From the NCBI RefSeq assembly GCF_024158745.1, contig NZ_JAMZAW010000015.1:62001-126000 (forward strand): 64,000 bases of DNA, written 5' to 3'. Below are positions 23,993 to 33,892 of the stretch, in pieces. Under the pieces are notes generated by a model that saw only the letters and a list, made by a program, of their open reading frames with translations, ran no database searches and was not told the DNA's origin. Each line of letters starts with the position of its first letter. The first letter of the stretch is position 1. Both the position numbers and the translations under genes were made by a program. Source of the DNA: Paenibacillus tyrphae (GTDB lineage: Bacteria; Bacillota; Bacilli; Paenibacillales; NBRC-103111).

Positions 23993-24868
23993 CTATCCTC
24001 GGATTCTCGTTAATAGTTTCGCCAGCGGCTTGGCCGTCCACGAATAGATCAAGTAAGTAAAATACAGAACGAGCAGCACGATCGTCGCCTGCTCCCACCC
24101 GATTGCCCGAGTCCCCAGCATCGCGCCGAGGCCGACCACGTAGACGACCATGGGGCCGCCGATTTTTTCGACCAGCCGCAGCGGGACGAGCACCGGATGC
24201 CGCCCCCAATCCAGCTCCTCCAGCAGCGCCGCAAGCTCCTTATTCGTCGGGTCGAGCAGGAACGCTTGCCGGAAATGGTCTCGGGCGTCGGTCAGGCGGT
24301 CGCGGTACAAGGCATCCAGCCCGAGATGCACTTCGATGGCGATCTGGTCGCCCGACACCTGCATCAACCGCTCGAGCGATTGGATTTGCTGCAAACGGCT
24401 GTCCTTCGTCAGCGCGAACATGTAGTGGGAACGCACCACGTAATCGTCCTCCGGGTCCAGCTCAAGCGCCTTCCGCATCAATTGGTCCGCCTTGTCGTGA
24501 TGCCCCGTCTCCCTCAAGAGCATCGCATAAGACGCATGAACCCGCGCGCTCTCGGGGTTATCGCTGAGTGCATCCAGATACGCCCGTTCCGCCTCCACCC
24601 AGCGCTTCGTCTTGGTGTAGACGTCTCCGAGCCATTCGAATACCGCTTCTTTATCGTAACCGAGCACCAGCGCTTCCTGCAGATTCTCCTCCGCTTCGCG
24701 ATAGCGCTCCAGAGAATAGAAGCAGACGCCGAGATAAAAATAATACTTCGGCTGGCCGGGATTGTCGGCCAATCCTTCCTTCACAAGCTCGATCACTTTG
24801 GCGTAGCGCCGCATACCCAAATAATGGTCGATTTTCGAATCCAACGCCCTACTTGCTCTCTCGTCCAC
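23993..24868 (-). CDS. TPR protein with C-terminal membrane anchor
   Basis: A 291-residue protein. At least five tetratricopeptide-like repeats fill residues 1-220 (for example YYFYLGVCFYSLERYREAEEN, AVFEWLGDVYTKTKRWVEAE and VHASYAMLLRETGHHDKADQ). Two membrane helices close the protein (about 232-280: GPMVVYVVGLGAMLG and ATIVLLVLYFTYLIYSW). The TPR part should therefore face the cytoplasm and is a natural docking platform for the AAA ATPase, whose gene starts 3 bases downstream. The start is GTG 24868 behind GGGAGG. Partner and substrate are not known. Confidence 0.83.
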   Translation of the reverse strand: MDERASRALDSKIDHYLGMRRYAKVIELVKEGLADNPGQPKYYFYLGVCFYSLERYREAEENLQEALVLGYDKEAVFEWLGDVYTKTKRWVEAERAYLDALSDNPESARVHASYAMLLRETGHHDKADQLMRKALELDPEDDYVVRSHYMFALTKDSRLQQIQSLERLMQVSGDQIAIEVHLGLDALYRDRLTDARDHFRQAFLLDPTNKELAALLEELDWGRHPVLVPLRLVEKIGGPMVVYVVGLGAMLGTRAIGWEQATIVLLVLYFTYLIYSWTAKPLAKLLTRIRG

Positions 24869-24887
24869 GAACCGCAGCCTCCCAGCC

Positions 24888-25349
24888 TTAAAGTGCGATC
24901 AACAGCACGATCGAAACGATTTCGATCCCGGCGGAAATTAGGCACCATACGATCCCGCTTTTCTTGAGCGGCTCGCTCTCTCCGACGGTCAGCATATGCT
25001 GCCGGTACGGCTGGCGAAGCGCCAAATAGTACCCGCCGAACAGCAGCAGCTCCGCGGCCCGGGCGATATATTTTACATAAACGCGTTCCAGTTCGATCAT
25101 GTGGTGAAAATAAGCGTAGTAGAACCCCATTTTGCCAAGATACAGCAGGGCAGCCACGAGGATGAAACCCCTTAAGACGTTCGGATTCACATGCAGCCAG
25201 CGGCCGGTCCGGTTCGCCAGCACGGTAAGCGCAATGACGCCTCCGAAAAACGCGACATAGAACAAATTGCCGATATCGTAGGATTTGGTGCGGCGTATCG
25301 TTTCCTGCGACAAACTGGCTTCGTACAAACTCACTTCGATTGCCCCCAT
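24888..25349 (-). CDS. Small membrane protein of the AAA/TPR operon
   Basis: A 153-residue protein with four predicted membrane helices (about residues 30-48, 60-80, 95-118 and 130-152). It has a short soluble N-terminus and no known motif. The ATG at 25349 is preferred to the frame opening at 25385, though the ribosome binding site is weak in both. It ends 19 bases before the TPR gene, so the three genes almost certainly form one transcript. I do not recognise the family. Confidence 0.65.
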   Translation of the reverse strand: MGAIEVSLYEASLSQETIRRTKSYDIGNLFYVAFFGGVIALTVLANRTGRWLHVNPNVLRGFILVAALLYLGKMGFYYAYFHHMIELERVYVKYIARAAELLLFGGYYLALRQPYRQHMLTVGESEPLKKSGIVWCLISAGIEIVSIVLLIAL

Positions 25350-25443
25350 CGTTCGTTCTTGGTTAGGTTGTGTTTCTCTTACCAATATCGGCTGGGGGCT
25401 TACAAAAATTTACCCGAATTTTGCAGGGTCCCGCCGTCTGCGC

Positions 25444-26625
25444 TTACTCCGCTAACGCACGTGCCGCCAGCCGCTGCAGCGCGACATCGTCCATCGGCGG
25501 ATTGTGCAGCCCGGCACGGACGTCGCGGTACATCCGCTCCAGCGGCAGCTTGCGGGACAAGCTCGCACCGCCAACGATGCGCATCGCGGTATCGACGATC
25601 CGGATCGCATGGTTCGTCGCGACGTACTTGACCAGCCCAAGCTCCGGCTTCAGCGCGGCTCGCCCGGCCTCATCCCGGTCCCATCGGTCCGCCATCGCAT
25701 ACAGCAGCGTGCGGGCCGTGATCAAGTCCGCCTCCATCTGGCCGATCTGCTGGCGGATGTGGGGGAGCTCCGCGATCGGTCCGGGTAAGCTGTTCGGCCG
25801 GTAATCCCGGGCGAAGCCGACGGCAAAGTTCCTTGCCGCATGAGCGATGCCGATATAGCAGGCGGGAATGTGAAGCAGCCAGCCGTCGCCGTCGTCGACA
25901 CGGGGCCTGCCCGAGTCCGATCGGCCGAGCAGCTCGTCCTCCGGCACGAAAGCATGCTCCAGCACGAGGTCGTGACTGCCCGTCGCCCGCATGCCGATCG
26001 TATCCCACGTCTCTTCCACCCGGATGCCAGGACCCCGCCGGACGAAAAACACGCCGGTCGCGTCCTCCCCTTCGATTCCAGCCGTTACCGTAAAATGGTT
26101 CAGCGCCGGGCTCAAGGTGCTGTAGGTTTTGCGTCCGCTCAGCAGCCAGCCGCCTTCGGTTCGGACCGCCGTCGTCTGCGGCTTGCCGCCCCGGCTCGGA
26201 CTTCCGGTCGCCGGTTCCGTCCCGAAGTGGTTGATCATCGCCCCCTCGCGCACCACCTCGCCGCAAAACCGGGCGAACAACGCTTCCGGCCACGGCCGGG
26301 TACAGCGGAAATGAAGCATCTGCCCGACATGCCAGCCGACCGCCAGCGCCGTCGAACCGTCACCGCGCGCCAAACGCTCCTGGGCCAGGACGAGCTCATA
26401 GAGCGAAATCCCATCGCCCCCGTACTCCTGCGGCACGGTTAGCCGAAGGTAACCGCTTTGCCTCAGATCGGCGAAATTGTCAAACGGGAAGCTCCCTTCC
26501 CGGTCATGCTCCGGCGCCCGCTGCGCGAAGCGCGCCGCCAATCGGTCCGCCAGCGCGGCAAGTTCAGCCTCACGCTCGCTGCGGATGAACATATCCGAAG
26601 GTTGATTTGGGCTCACCTGATGCAC
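25444..26625 (-). CDS. Acyl-CoA dehydrogenase-like flavoprotein
   Basis: A 393-residue protein with the three-part acyl-CoA dehydrogenase fold: an N-terminal helical domain ([20 protein letters not shown]), a beta domain ([38 protein letters not shown]) and a C-terminal helical bundle ([34 protein letters not shown]). The ending resembles DszC/SfnC-type flavin monooxygenases more than fatty-acid dehydrogenases, so it may oxygenate a sulfur or nitrogen compound with reduced flavin. The start is uncertain (GTG 26625 or a later codon). It stands alone; a palindrome lies just upstream. Confidence 0.82.
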   Translation of the reverse strand: MHQVSPNQPSDMFIRSEREAELAALADRLAARFAQRAPEHDREGSFPFDNFADLRQSGYLRLTVPQEYGGDGISLYELVLAQERLARGDGSTALAVGWHVGQMLHFRCTRPWPEALFARFCGEVVREGAMINHFGTEPATGSPSRGGKPQTTAVRTEGGWLLSGRKTYSTLSPALNHFTVTAGIEGEDATGVFFVRRGPGIRVEETWDTIGMRATGSHDLVLEHAFVPEDELLGRSDSGRPRVDDGDGWLLHIPACYIGIAHAARNFAVGFARDYRPNSLPGPIAELPHIRQQIGQMEADLITARTLLYAMADRWDRDEAGRAALKPELGLVKYVATNHAIRIVDTAMRIVGGASLSRKLPLERMYRDVRAGLHNPPMDDVALQRLAARALAE

Positions 26626-26637
26626 ACCCCTTTTTAC

Positions 26638-26659
26638 TATTATTCACATGAGAATAATA
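26638..26659. promoter_or_regulatory. Palindrome upstream of the acyl-CoA dehydrogenase-like gene
   Basis: TATTATTC-N6-GAATAATA is a perfect 8-bp inverted repeat, 13 bases upstream of the GTG start. It is AT-rich and close enough to be an operator; no regulator can be named. Confidence 0.4.
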
Positions 26660-26758
26660 TGCTTTGATGCCGGGTTAGCTTACGGATTTTCTGCGAATGC
26701 CCGTCCCGGCTTCTATTCTCCATTATAGTTGGATTTATTTGGATGTCATAGCTGTACG

Positions 26759-27697
26759 TTAAACTTTCTTGCCCGCATACGAGGAACGGGACGATTGCAA
26801 TCTTTTATGAGCTCCGGGCGCAAGGAGCGCATAGCCGAAGATGCCCGCGACGACAAGCAGCACGCCGATGCCGTGACGCCAAGTCACCGGTTCCTGCAGA
26901 ATGAAGAACGAGAGTACGATCGAAGTGACGGGAATGACCGCCGTGAACAGCCCGGAGACCGACCCTGGTACCTTCTTCACCCCGGCATACCACAAGATGT
27001 ACCCCAGCACGGTCACGACGACCGCATAATACACAATGTACGGCCACTCCCCGGCGGTCAGATGCAGCCCTTCCATCCGTACGACATCGTAAACCGCAAG
27101 CGGCAGAAACCACAGAAACCCGAACGTGCATGAGATCGCCGACAGAAGAACCGGACTGTACTTGCCGGAGAGCCCCTTGCCGATGACCGCAAATAACGCC
27201 TCGCACACCACGGCGAGGAGGATTAGCAGATTGCCGATCCAGACAGACCGTGTCCCCGTCTGGGCCGTTTCTCCGATGTGCAGGACCGCCACCCCGAGGA
27301 CAGCGGCGGCGACGCCAACCATCACCGGCGGCGTTAATCTTTCCTTGAGCAGGAGCGCCGAGAGCAAGGCGACGAAAACCGGGGTCGTACTCGTGATGAC
27401 GCCGCTCTCCGCAGCACCGGTATATTGCAGACCGTACAGCAGGCAGACCGAGAACAGAAACGAGCCGCAGAACGACATGAGCAACATCCGGTATACTTCG
27501 CTTTTGACCCATGCGGGCTTCTTTCCGTCCAAAATAAACCACAAGGCGATCAGCAGGGCGGCGGCGATCCCGAAACGGAGAGCGGAAGCAACGAATACGG
27601 GTACGGATTGAACGAGCAGCTTTCCGGCAACGACCGAGCTTCCCACGGTCATCATCGATAAGGTCATGGCGGCATAAGCCGCCCAAGGCTTGGACAT
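26759..27697 (-). CDS. EamA/DMT-family transporter
   Basis: A 312-residue drug/metabolite transporter with ten hydrophobic helices built as two EamA repeats of five (about 5-140 and 150-300). The typical ends of each repeat are present: ALLSALLLKERLTPPVMVGV in the first, FILQEPVTWRHGIGVLLVVAG in the second. ATG 27697 lies 9 bases behind AGGAGG. Likely export of an amino acid or metabolite; the substrate cannot be predicted. Confidence 0.9.
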   Translation of the reverse strand: MSKPWAAYAAMTLSMMTVGSSVVAGKLLVQSVPVFVASALRFGIAAALLIALWFILDGKKPAWVKSEVYRMLLMSFCGSFLFSVCLLYGLQYTGAAESGVITSTTPVFVALLSALLLKERLTPPVMVGVAAAVLGVAVLHIGETAQTGTRSVWIGNLLILLAVVCEALFAVIGKGLSGKYSPVLLSAISCTFGFLWFLPLAVYDVVRMEGLHLTAGEWPYIVYYAVVVTVLGYILWYAGVKKVPGSVSGLFTAVIPVTSIVLSFFILQEPVTWRHGIGVLLVVAGIFGYALLAPGAHKRLQSSRSSYAGKKV

Positions 27698-27872
27698 GGA
27701 CAAGTTCCTCCTTCTGGTTCACGTGCGGATACTATACCATGCCCTGCCCGCTGCGGTTAGAGCCACTGAACGCCGAATCGAAGGGTACCACTGCGGACCG
27801 TCCGGTTTTCCGTCCGGGAACAGACGAAAGGCCGCCCATGGCAAGATCCACTTGCCGGGACGGCCTCTTCGC

Positions 27873-28340
27873 TTATGCGCCACTTTTTTCTCTGACGAAG
27901 GTGATGAAGTCCACATTCACCGGCTCCGCCCCGTTCGCTCTGAGCAAGGCGTTGATTTGGCCGCGGTGGTACTGTCCGTGCAGAACCACGTGAGTCAAAA
28001 TATCCCCGACCGAATTGTCGAACACTTTGCCGGACTGATTGCCGTAACGAAAAACGCGGTCCCATTCGGCAACCGTCAGGCCTGCCAAATAAGCGGTGTA
28101 ATCTTCATGATTCCGCTCGGCCGTCCGGCCGCAGAAGTCCAGGTCGGCTTCGGGCCAGACCGTCAGCGCCGAGCTGTCCTTCCCCTGCAGCCGGGTCAGC
28201 CAAATCCGTTCCGCCTGCAAGATGTGGGCAAAAAGCCCAACCGCCTTCGGATGGCTGCCAGCCTCCCCGCTTCTCAATCGTTCCAAGATCCGAAGATTGG
28301 CCCAATTCAAATGCTCGAACAGCTTTGGAATACTTTGCAT
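27873..28340 (-). CDS. DinB-family protein
   Basis: A 155-residue four-helix-bundle protein of the DinB/YfiT metal-binding superfamily. Three histidines are placed as in the family metal site: one in the second helix (HILQAERIW) and two in HVVLHGQYHRGQI near residue 122. AAGGAGT precedes ATG 28340. Members include thiol-dependent S-transferases (bacillithiol users); no direct evidence separates that role here. Confidence 0.85.
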   Translation of the reverse strand: MQSIPKLFEHLNWANLRILERLRSGEAGSHPKAVGLFAHILQAERIWLTRLQGKDSSALTVWPEADLDFCGRTAERNHEDYTAYLAGLTVAEWDRVFRYGNQSGKVFDNSVGDILTHVVLHGQYHRGQINALLRANGAEPVNVDFITFVREKSGA

Positions 28341-28388
28341 GAGTCCCACTCCTTATTCGAAATTAGATTTCCTGCCCTGCCGACCCGC

Positions 28389-29858
28389 TTAATGCACGGG
28401 AACCGGCTGCGGCGCTTCCTTGCGCCCCGGGTACGGATAAGGCTGCGGCGGCTTGCCGTAGACGGTTTGCGAAGGGAATTTGTCCAGCGTGATCACATAC
28501 GGATGATTGTAGACGGTCCGCAGGTGATGCTCGGCGTTGACCTTCCCGTCCATCAGAAATTTGCCGTTCCACGTGTTGAAATACATCCAGCCGACTTTAT
28601 TTTTTTTGAGCTGCCGGGGGTCCGGGATCGGGCCGTTCTCCAGATAGGCGACCAGCTTCTTCCCGCCGGTCATGTTCACAAGCGTATCGTACACGCTGAG
28701 CAGCGGGCTGTAATCGCCGTCCTTGATATACCGGTCCACCCCGATAATATCGACCTTGTCGTCGCCGGGGTACCAATCCTTCGAATGGATCGTATCGGAC
28801 GTCGTCCATACCCAAATCAGGTTATCCAGCCCGTGGTAGCCGGTAAACCGGTCGAACATCAAATTGTACAGCCGCTTCGCGGTTTCCGGCCCCTTGGCCC
28901 CCCACCAGAACCAGCCTCCCTCCGCCTCGTGCAGCGGACGCCAGACGACCGGGATGCCCGCCTGCTTGAAGCGGAGAAGCTTCTCCGCCATGTCGTCGAG
29001 GTCCCGAAGCAGCAAGCGGTGCTCTTCCGTACCCGGGGTCACGGCTCTCGCCGCGTCGAAGGTCGTCTTGGAAGCGAAAAACTCATGTCCCCCCATCGGC
29101 GCCGGCCAATGCCATTCTATGGAAACGATCCCGCCGTACTTCGCCCACTCCAGCGCATTGTCGCCAAAATCCGTCGCGGTGAATCCGGCCATGACCGGCA
29201 GCCTCCCCGTCACGCGGTAAATATAGTCCATCTCCTCGGAGGAGGTGCGCTGCTGGCCGGACAATATGTTTTTCCCGTAGCGGGATGTCATATAGTTCAT
29301 CAGAGCCTGCGCTTCGCGCGAAGGCTTCGGTGTGGCGAGCGCGGGCGCTACCTCTGCGATCGCGGGCCGCGGCTGCATGGCTCCGAGCCGAATGTAATCG
29401 ATGTCGAAGTAACCCCAGTAGGTGGAAATACGGATCTCATTCTCGCCTTCCTCCAGCTGCACCTGACCGAAATCGGTTTCCGTAAACGCTTCCGTCTGCG
29501 GAAACAGTTTCTCCCCCGCCGTGCTGCCGTTCACTTCCACATAGTTCGTCTTATCGCCGAAAGGTGACGCGTATCCGATCTTGAGCGGGTAGAACCCGTC
29601 CGCCTCCACATTTACCGTAAACCGCACGGCTTCCCCGGCACGCTCGAAGCCCGTGACATAGCCCGTCCCGGAAAACCCGGGCCGTACGGCCGCTATAGCC
29701 GTCCCCTCCGTCCGGGCGTCCTCCGCCTCATACAGCATGTCGGGGGGCGCGGCGGCCGCTGCCCCGCTTTCTTTGCCGGCTGCGCCATGCCACAAGCTCA
29801 GCGCCAGCATGGCGGCGATACTCATTTTGCCCGCACACGGAATTGCCGTCCATCGCAT
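28389..29858 (-). CDS. Secreted GH26 beta-mannanase with CBM
   Basis: A 489-residue exported glycoside hydrolase. A signal peptide (1-30) is followed by a CBM35-like carbohydrate-binding domain (about 38-160: YEAEDARTEGTAIAA, GYFDIDYIRLG) and a GH26 catalytic barrel (about 175-465). The acid/base Glu lies in RPLHEAEGGWFWWG (about residue 310) and the nucleophile Glu in VAYLENGPIPD (about 407), with WHWPAP in the active-site cleft. The likely reaction is endo-hydrolysis of beta-1,4-mannan outside the cell. ATG 29858 follows GGAGG by 7 bases. There are no other mannan genes adjacent. Confidence 0.9.
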   Translation of the reverse strand: MRWTAIPCAGKMSIAAMLALSLWHGAAGKESGAAAAAPPDMLYEAEDARTEGTAIAAVRPGFSGTGYVTGFERAGEAVRFTVNVEADGFYPLKIGYASPFGDKTNYVEVNGSTAGEKLFPQTEAFTETDFGQVQLEEGENEIRISTYWGYFDIDYIRLGAMQPRPAIAEVAPALATPKPSREAQALMNYMTSRYGKNILSGQQRTSSEEMDYIYRVTGRLPVMAGFTATDFGDNALEWAKYGGIVSIEWHWPAPMGGHEFFASKTTFDAARAVTPGTEEHRLLLRDLDDMAEKLLRFKQAGIPVVWRPLHEAEGGWFWWGAKGPETAKRLYNLMFDRFTGYHGLDNLIWVWTTSDTIHSKDWYPGDDKVDIIGVDRYIKDGDYSPLLSVYDTLVNMTGGKKLVAYLENGPIPDPRQLKKNKVGWMYFNTWNGKFLMDGKVNAEHHLRTVYNHPYVITLDKFPSQTVYGKPPQPYPYPGRKEAPQPVPVH

Positions 29859-29980
29859 CTGGGACCCTCCTGAACTTTCCATACTATGAGCTTAGCTTGG
29901 AAAAAGCCGGAGCGCAACGAAAAAATAATCGTTCCAATTCTAAAATTTGATTAATTTTTTACTTTCGTACCGCATGTCTA

Positions 29981-30008
29981 TCATTTTGTTTCCTTGCAGC
30001 GCCGATAT
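29981..30008 (+). promoter_or_regulatory. SigD-like promoter of the chemoreceptor gene
   Basis: TCAT (29981-29984), 16 bases, then GCCGATAT (30001-30008) fit the motility sigma factor consensus (TMAA, about 15, GCCGATAA) with one mismatch in each box. Start codon at 30082. Confidence 0.5.
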
Positions 30009-30081
30009 AATAACAAGATGCTTTCGGCCGGAGCCGCAAGATGATCAATTAGACTCGAACTTACAACCGGGAGGAACTTGC

Positions 30082-32073
30082 ATGTTAAAAAAGTGGGTCA
30101 ATGCTTCAATCCGTATCAAACTAACCGTATTATTACTGGCGCTTTCTTTATTTCCCTTGCTGTGCAGCACCGTCTTTCTGGCCAATTATTTGACAGCGGA
30201 AATTAAAGAAGAGACCCGCGACAAAGAGAGAAGCCTGGCCTCATCCAATGTGGGATATATGGATTATTGGGTACGCAAGCGAACGGAACTCGTACAAGAG
30301 ATGATCACAAAAAATCCGGTCCTCAAATCGGGCAATGTCGAAGCGATCAAACCGGTGCTGAAGGCGTTCGGGGAAATCGACAGCGAGGTCGAATACTATT
30401 CCTACGTGGACGTCAACGGAGGCAGCTACAGCCCGGACGGCGGCGTCAGTCAAATCACCGACCGCGATTACTTCAAGCAGGCTCGCGAAACCAAGAAGCC
30501 TGCGATCAGCGACATGATCGTGAGCCGCAAATCCGGGAAAAACGTTATCATTTTGAACGTGCCCATATTGAACGATAAGAACGAATTTACCGGGGCGATT
30601 TCCGCCGTGCTCAACTCCGAGATTTTGTCCGGACTGACGTCGAACATCAAATTCGGGGATACCGGCTTCGGCTTCCTGGTGACCTCCTACGGCACGGTCG
30701 TTACATTCCCCGATAAGGCGGCCGTCGGCAAAAAAGTCGAGGAGGCATTCACCGCAGAGCAAGCGGCGGCGTTCCGGTCGGACATCTTGGTCAACGAGAA
30801 CGGTATGGTGACCTTCGCAGCCTCGGACGGCGAAAATATCGCCGCGTACGATACCGTGCCTTCTACGGGATGGAAAATTATCACGGTTGCACCGACCGCT
30901 GAAGTATACGAAGGAATTAACAAGTCGAGGGTGCTCTCCTGGATTTTAATCGCCGTATTCGTAGTCATCAACACGTTCTTGGCGCTGCTCATCTCCAGAG
31001 CAAACACGAAGCCGATCGTGCTTCTGTCCAAGCTCCTTGAGCGGATTGGAACAGGCGATTTCACAACGAGACTCCCGGTCAAGTCCAAGGACGAGATCGG
31101 TCAGCTGTCTTACAACATGAATACGATGCTGACTTCGATCGGAGGCATGGTCCAGCAAGCTCATGCGACCGCCGAGCACGTCGCGGCTTCCTCCGAGGAG
31201 CTGAACGCGATTGCGGATCAATCGGTCGAAACCTCCAATCACGTCGCCGGGGCGATACAGCAAGTCGTCAACGGCTCGGAGGCGCAAGCAACCGCTGCCG
31301 AACAGACGTCGAAGGCGATGGAGGAAATGGCCGTCGGCGTGCAGAGAATCGCCGAATCCTCTTCCAACGTCTCGGAGCTGTCCTTCGCCTCGGCGCAGGA
31401 AGCGCGGGAAGGAAACCAGCTCGTCACTTCGGCGATTCGCCAGATGAAGTCGATTCAAGATTCGGTCGGACAGACGGCATCCGATTTGGCGGCGCTCAAC
31501 GAGCTGTCCCAAAAAATCGGCAACATCGTCGAAGTCATCGCGGATATCTCGAATCAAACGCAGCTTTTGTCGCTCAACGCCTCCATCGAGGCGGCGCGTG
31601 CCGGGGAGCACGGGCGGGGCTTCGCCGTTGTCGCCAATGAAGTTAAGAAGCTGGCGGAGCAGGCGAAGCAATCCGCCGACGATATTGCCAGCCTGGTGAA
31701 AGAGGTGCAGGGCTCGACCCGTGCGGCCGTGACCTCGATGAATCAAGGGGTTACCGACGTGGGGCAAGGCTCCAAGCTGATCACCGAGGCCGGAGCGCTG
31801 TTCCAAAACATTTACGCTTCCGTACAGAGCATTTCGGAGCAAATTCAGGAAATTTCCGCCGCCTCCGAGCAGATGTCGGCAGGAACGGAGGAAGTCAGCG
31901 CTTCGATGACCGAGCTGGTCACCATCTCGCAAGGTTCCCTGCAGAACGCGCAGGAAATTTTGGCTGCTTCCGAGCAGCAGCTTGCTTCGATGGAGGAAAT
32001 CTCGTCTTCCTCCAAATCGCTGAGCTCGATGTCGCAGGAGCTCAACGAAGAGCTGTTGAAGTTCAAGGTATAA
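30082..32073 (+). CDS. Methyl-accepting chemotaxis protein (dCACHE)
   Basis: A 663-residue membrane chemoreceptor. The first helix is at about 15-35. A dCACHE sensor domain follows outside the cell (about 36-280; [11 protein letters not shown] is a typical CACHE motif), then the second helix (about 283-303), HAMP (305-360) and the long cytoplasmic signalling hairpin. Its tip is conserved: [28 protein letters not shown] shortened here to its core, [22 protein letters not shown] 30082 has GGGAGG upstream. It has no CheR-binding pentapeptide. dCACHE domains often bind amino acids or organic acids; the ligand is unknown. Confidence 0.93.
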   Translation: MLKKWVNASIRIKLTVLLLALSLFPLLCSTVFLANYLTAEIKEETRDKERSLASSNVGYMDYWVRKRTELVQEMITKNPVLKSGNVEAIKPVLKAFGEIDSEVEYYSYVDVNGGSYSPDGGVSQITDRDYFKQARETKKPAISDMIVSRKSGKNVIILNVPILNDKNEFTGAISAVLNSEILSGLTSNIKFGDTGFGFLVTSYGTVVTFPDKAAVGKKVEEAFTAEQAAAFRSDILVNENGMVTFAASDGENIAAYDTVPSTGWKIITVAPTAEVYEGINKSRVLSWILIAVFVVINTFLALLISRANTKPIVLLSKLLERIGTGDFTTRLPVKSKDEIGQLSYNMNTMLTSIGGMVQQAHATAEHVAASSEELNAIADQSVETSNHVAGAIQQVVNGSEAQATAAEQTSKAMEEMAVGVQRIAESSSNVSELSFASAQEAREGNQLVTSAIRQMKSIQDSVGQTASDLAALNELSQKIGNIVEVIADISNQTQLLSLNASIEAARAGEHGRGFAVVANEVKKLAEQAKQSADDIASLVKEVQGSTRAAVTSMNQGVTDVGQGSKLITEAGALFQNIYASVQSISEQIQEISAASEQMSAGTEEVSASMTELVTISQGSLQNAQEILAASEQQLASMEEISSSSKSLSSMSQELNEELLKFKV

Positions 32074-32093
32074 CTTCCGTCATAATGAGAAAA

Positions 32094-32122
32094 AGCACCG
32101 CCTCCATCCTGGACGCGGTGCT
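32094..32122. terminator. Bidirectional terminator
   Basis: AGCACCGC pairs with GCGGTGCT around a 13-base loop, A-rich before and T-rich after. It lies between the chemoreceptor gene and the convergent YvbH-like gene. Confidence 0.85.
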
Positions 32123-32127
32123 CTCTT

Positions 32128-32748
32128 TTATTGATTAATATACTTCTCGAACACGAAGCCGAAGTCTTTGATTTTATACTGCTTGCGGGCATTGGTCAGC
32201 CAGTCGAATGCCGCCTGGTTGATTTCCTTGAACTGTCCGGCGGTATCGATGTCGTGCTTGACCACGCGGTTCAAGGTAGAAGATGCCAGCTCAAGGCTTT
32301 CCTTCGCGTACGCCATCGCCACTTCGTTCTCATGCGTGAGCTCGGAAATCTTGATGAGCGCTTTGTACAGGTCTTTGACCTCGGCAATATGCTTTTTATG
32401 CACATCGATGGAGAACGCTGCGGAACCGGAGCCCATCGTAAATTTGATTTCGACGTCCAGATCCACCGTTCCGGCCGTTTCCAGCAGAACGTCCGAGATG
32501 TTGTAGCTGCTGTAGCTGTAGCGGTGCAGCGTGCGCTTCTTGCTGATGGCGCTCGTGCCGTCCAGATGAATCAGCGCCAGATTGGTGAAGCAGTATTCGT
32601 CCGTCTTGGACTTGATAAGGAAGTAAATTTTCTCATTGTCTTCGTGCATCACGTAATCGTCGGAGTCTACCTTGTCGTAATCCTGCGGTTTAATGACCGA
32701 CCCGATGTCGCTGATTCCCAAGATGTCGGCGGCTACTTTCCCAAACAT
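32128..32748 (-). CDS. YvbH-like bacterial PH-domain protein
   Basis: A 206-residue cytoplasmic protein that closely resembles Bacillus subtilis YvbH: an N-terminal bacterial pleckstrin-homology domain (about 20-125; DDYVMHEDNEKIYFLIKSK, TNLALIHLDG) and a C-terminal helical oligomerisation region (about 135-205, ending KDFGFVFEKYIN). A ring-like oligomer is expected from the family structure. GGATGAT lies before the ATG. The biological role of YvbH is not established. Confidence 0.85.
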   Translation of the reverse strand: MFGKVAADILGISDIGSVIKPQDYDKVDSDDYVMHEDNEKIYFLIKSKTDEYCFTNLALIHLDGTSAISKKRTLHRYSYSSYNISDVLLETAGTVDLDVEIKFTMGSGSAAFSIDVHKKHIAEVKDLYKALIKISELTHENEVAMAYAKESLELASSTLNRVVKHDIDTAGQFKEINQAAFDWLTNARKQYKIKDFGFVFEKYINQ

Positions 32749-32870
32749 GTCATCATCCCTCTCCCTGATCTGCTGGCTATGGTCAATCCAACACGATTAT
32801 ATCATTCCGCGCTGTGGAACGGTATGCTACTTTAATCGCAGTCGAAAAGCTTATCGCCATGGTGCGCCTG

Positions 32871-33872
32871 TTATTTCATCATGAGCTTCGGCATCTCGTC
32901 GAGCAGCCAATCTAATGTAATGGGATCGTAAAACGACCATTTACTGCCGACCACATAAGCCTTCCCATTCTTCACCGCGGGGAGGTTGCGCCATACGGGG
33001 CTATTCATGAGCTCCTCCGCCCCTTTTTTGGCGTTCTCGTTGTTATCCAACGTGACTAAAAAAATCCGGTCTCCGGCATAGTCGGGCAGCGTTTCATTCG
33101 AGATCGACTGCCATAGAAGGGTCGGCTTATCTTTGAAAAGAGCCGCCACTTTCTCCGGACGCGAAAATCCGAGCGCATCATAGAGCGTGGAGCTAAGCCG
33201 CTGATTCCCGTATACATAGAGCAGCTTATCCTGGAAAAAGACGAACGCCGAAGCCGTTTCGCCCTCCTTGATGTAAGGCTTGAGCTGCTCCCGCTTCTGC
33301 TGGGCTTTTGCTTTGTACCGGGCCGTCCAGGCTTCCGCCTCCTTGCTTTTTCCCAGCACGTCGCCCATCGTTTTCATGCGCGTAAAAACATCGTCCGTAT
33401 AGCTCACCGCTACGGTAGGAGCTACCTTGGATAAGGCATCCAGGCAGGTCTGCTCCAGAAAATCAGGGACAATAATAAGATCCGGGCTGAGCGAAAGGAC
33501 TTTCTCCACATTGGGGTTCACTCCCTCCCCTCCGATATCTTCGATCCCCTGCAGCTGATCCTTGGTCAGAATCAGATTGGCATTGATCCAATTCGTGGCA
33601 ACAGGCTTTACGCCCAAAGATATCGCTTCGGCGGCATAATAATGGACCACGGCCCTTTGAGGGGCGGCCGGAATAGTAACCTCGCGTCCTTTGGCATCTT
33701 TAAACAATCGGGTTGCCGCTTCCTTTTTCCCTTGTCCCGCTTCCTTATTCGCAGATTCTTGGCCCTGCCGGGCGGCGTCCGGAGTCCCCGTAGTACTGGC
33801 GCAAGCCAGCAGCAGAGAGGCCATCAGAATGAAGGCGCCGATTAGGCAAATGACTTTTTTGACAGGCAGCAT
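32871..33872 (-). CDS. Siderophore-binding lipoprotein (FecB/FhuD-like)
   Basis: A 333-residue substrate-binding lipoprotein. The signal peptide ends in LLLACAS (lipobox Cys about residue 24), a Gln/Gly/Lys-rich linker follows, then the helical-backbone binding fold (RAVVHYYAAEAISLGVKPV, EKVLSLSPDLIIVP, NDE-like ends LLDEMPKLM). AGGAGG precedes the ATG. A Fur box overlaps the promoter region (33893-33907). No permease or ATPase is adjacent, so it must deliver to a transporter encoded elsewhere, perhaps the FecCD pair at 12.7-14.8 kb or another. Confidence 0.88.
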   Translation of the reverse strand: MLPVKKVICLIGAFILMASLLLACASTTGTPDAARQGQESANKEAGQGKKEAATRLFKDAKGREVTIPAAPQRAVVHYYAAEAISLGVKPVATNWINANLILTKDQLQGIEDIGGEGVNPNVEKVLSLSPDLIIVPDFLEQTCLDALSKVAPTVAVSYTDDVFTRMKTMGDVLGKSKEAEAWTARYKAKAQQKREQLKPYIKEGETASAFVFFQDKLLYVYGNQRLSSTLYDALGFSRPEKVAALFKDKPTLLWQSISNETLPDYAGDRIFLVTLDNNENAKKGAEELMNSPVWRNLPAVKNGKAYVVGSKWSFYDPITLDWLLDEMPKLMMK

Positions 33873-33892
33873 GATTTCCTCCTAGATGAGAT

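Noticed and set aside
27690-29567. A 625-codon open frame on the plus strand
   Set aside because: It runs antisense to the DinB and GH26 genes, whose motifs and ribosome binding sites are clear. It has no motif and follows from high GC.
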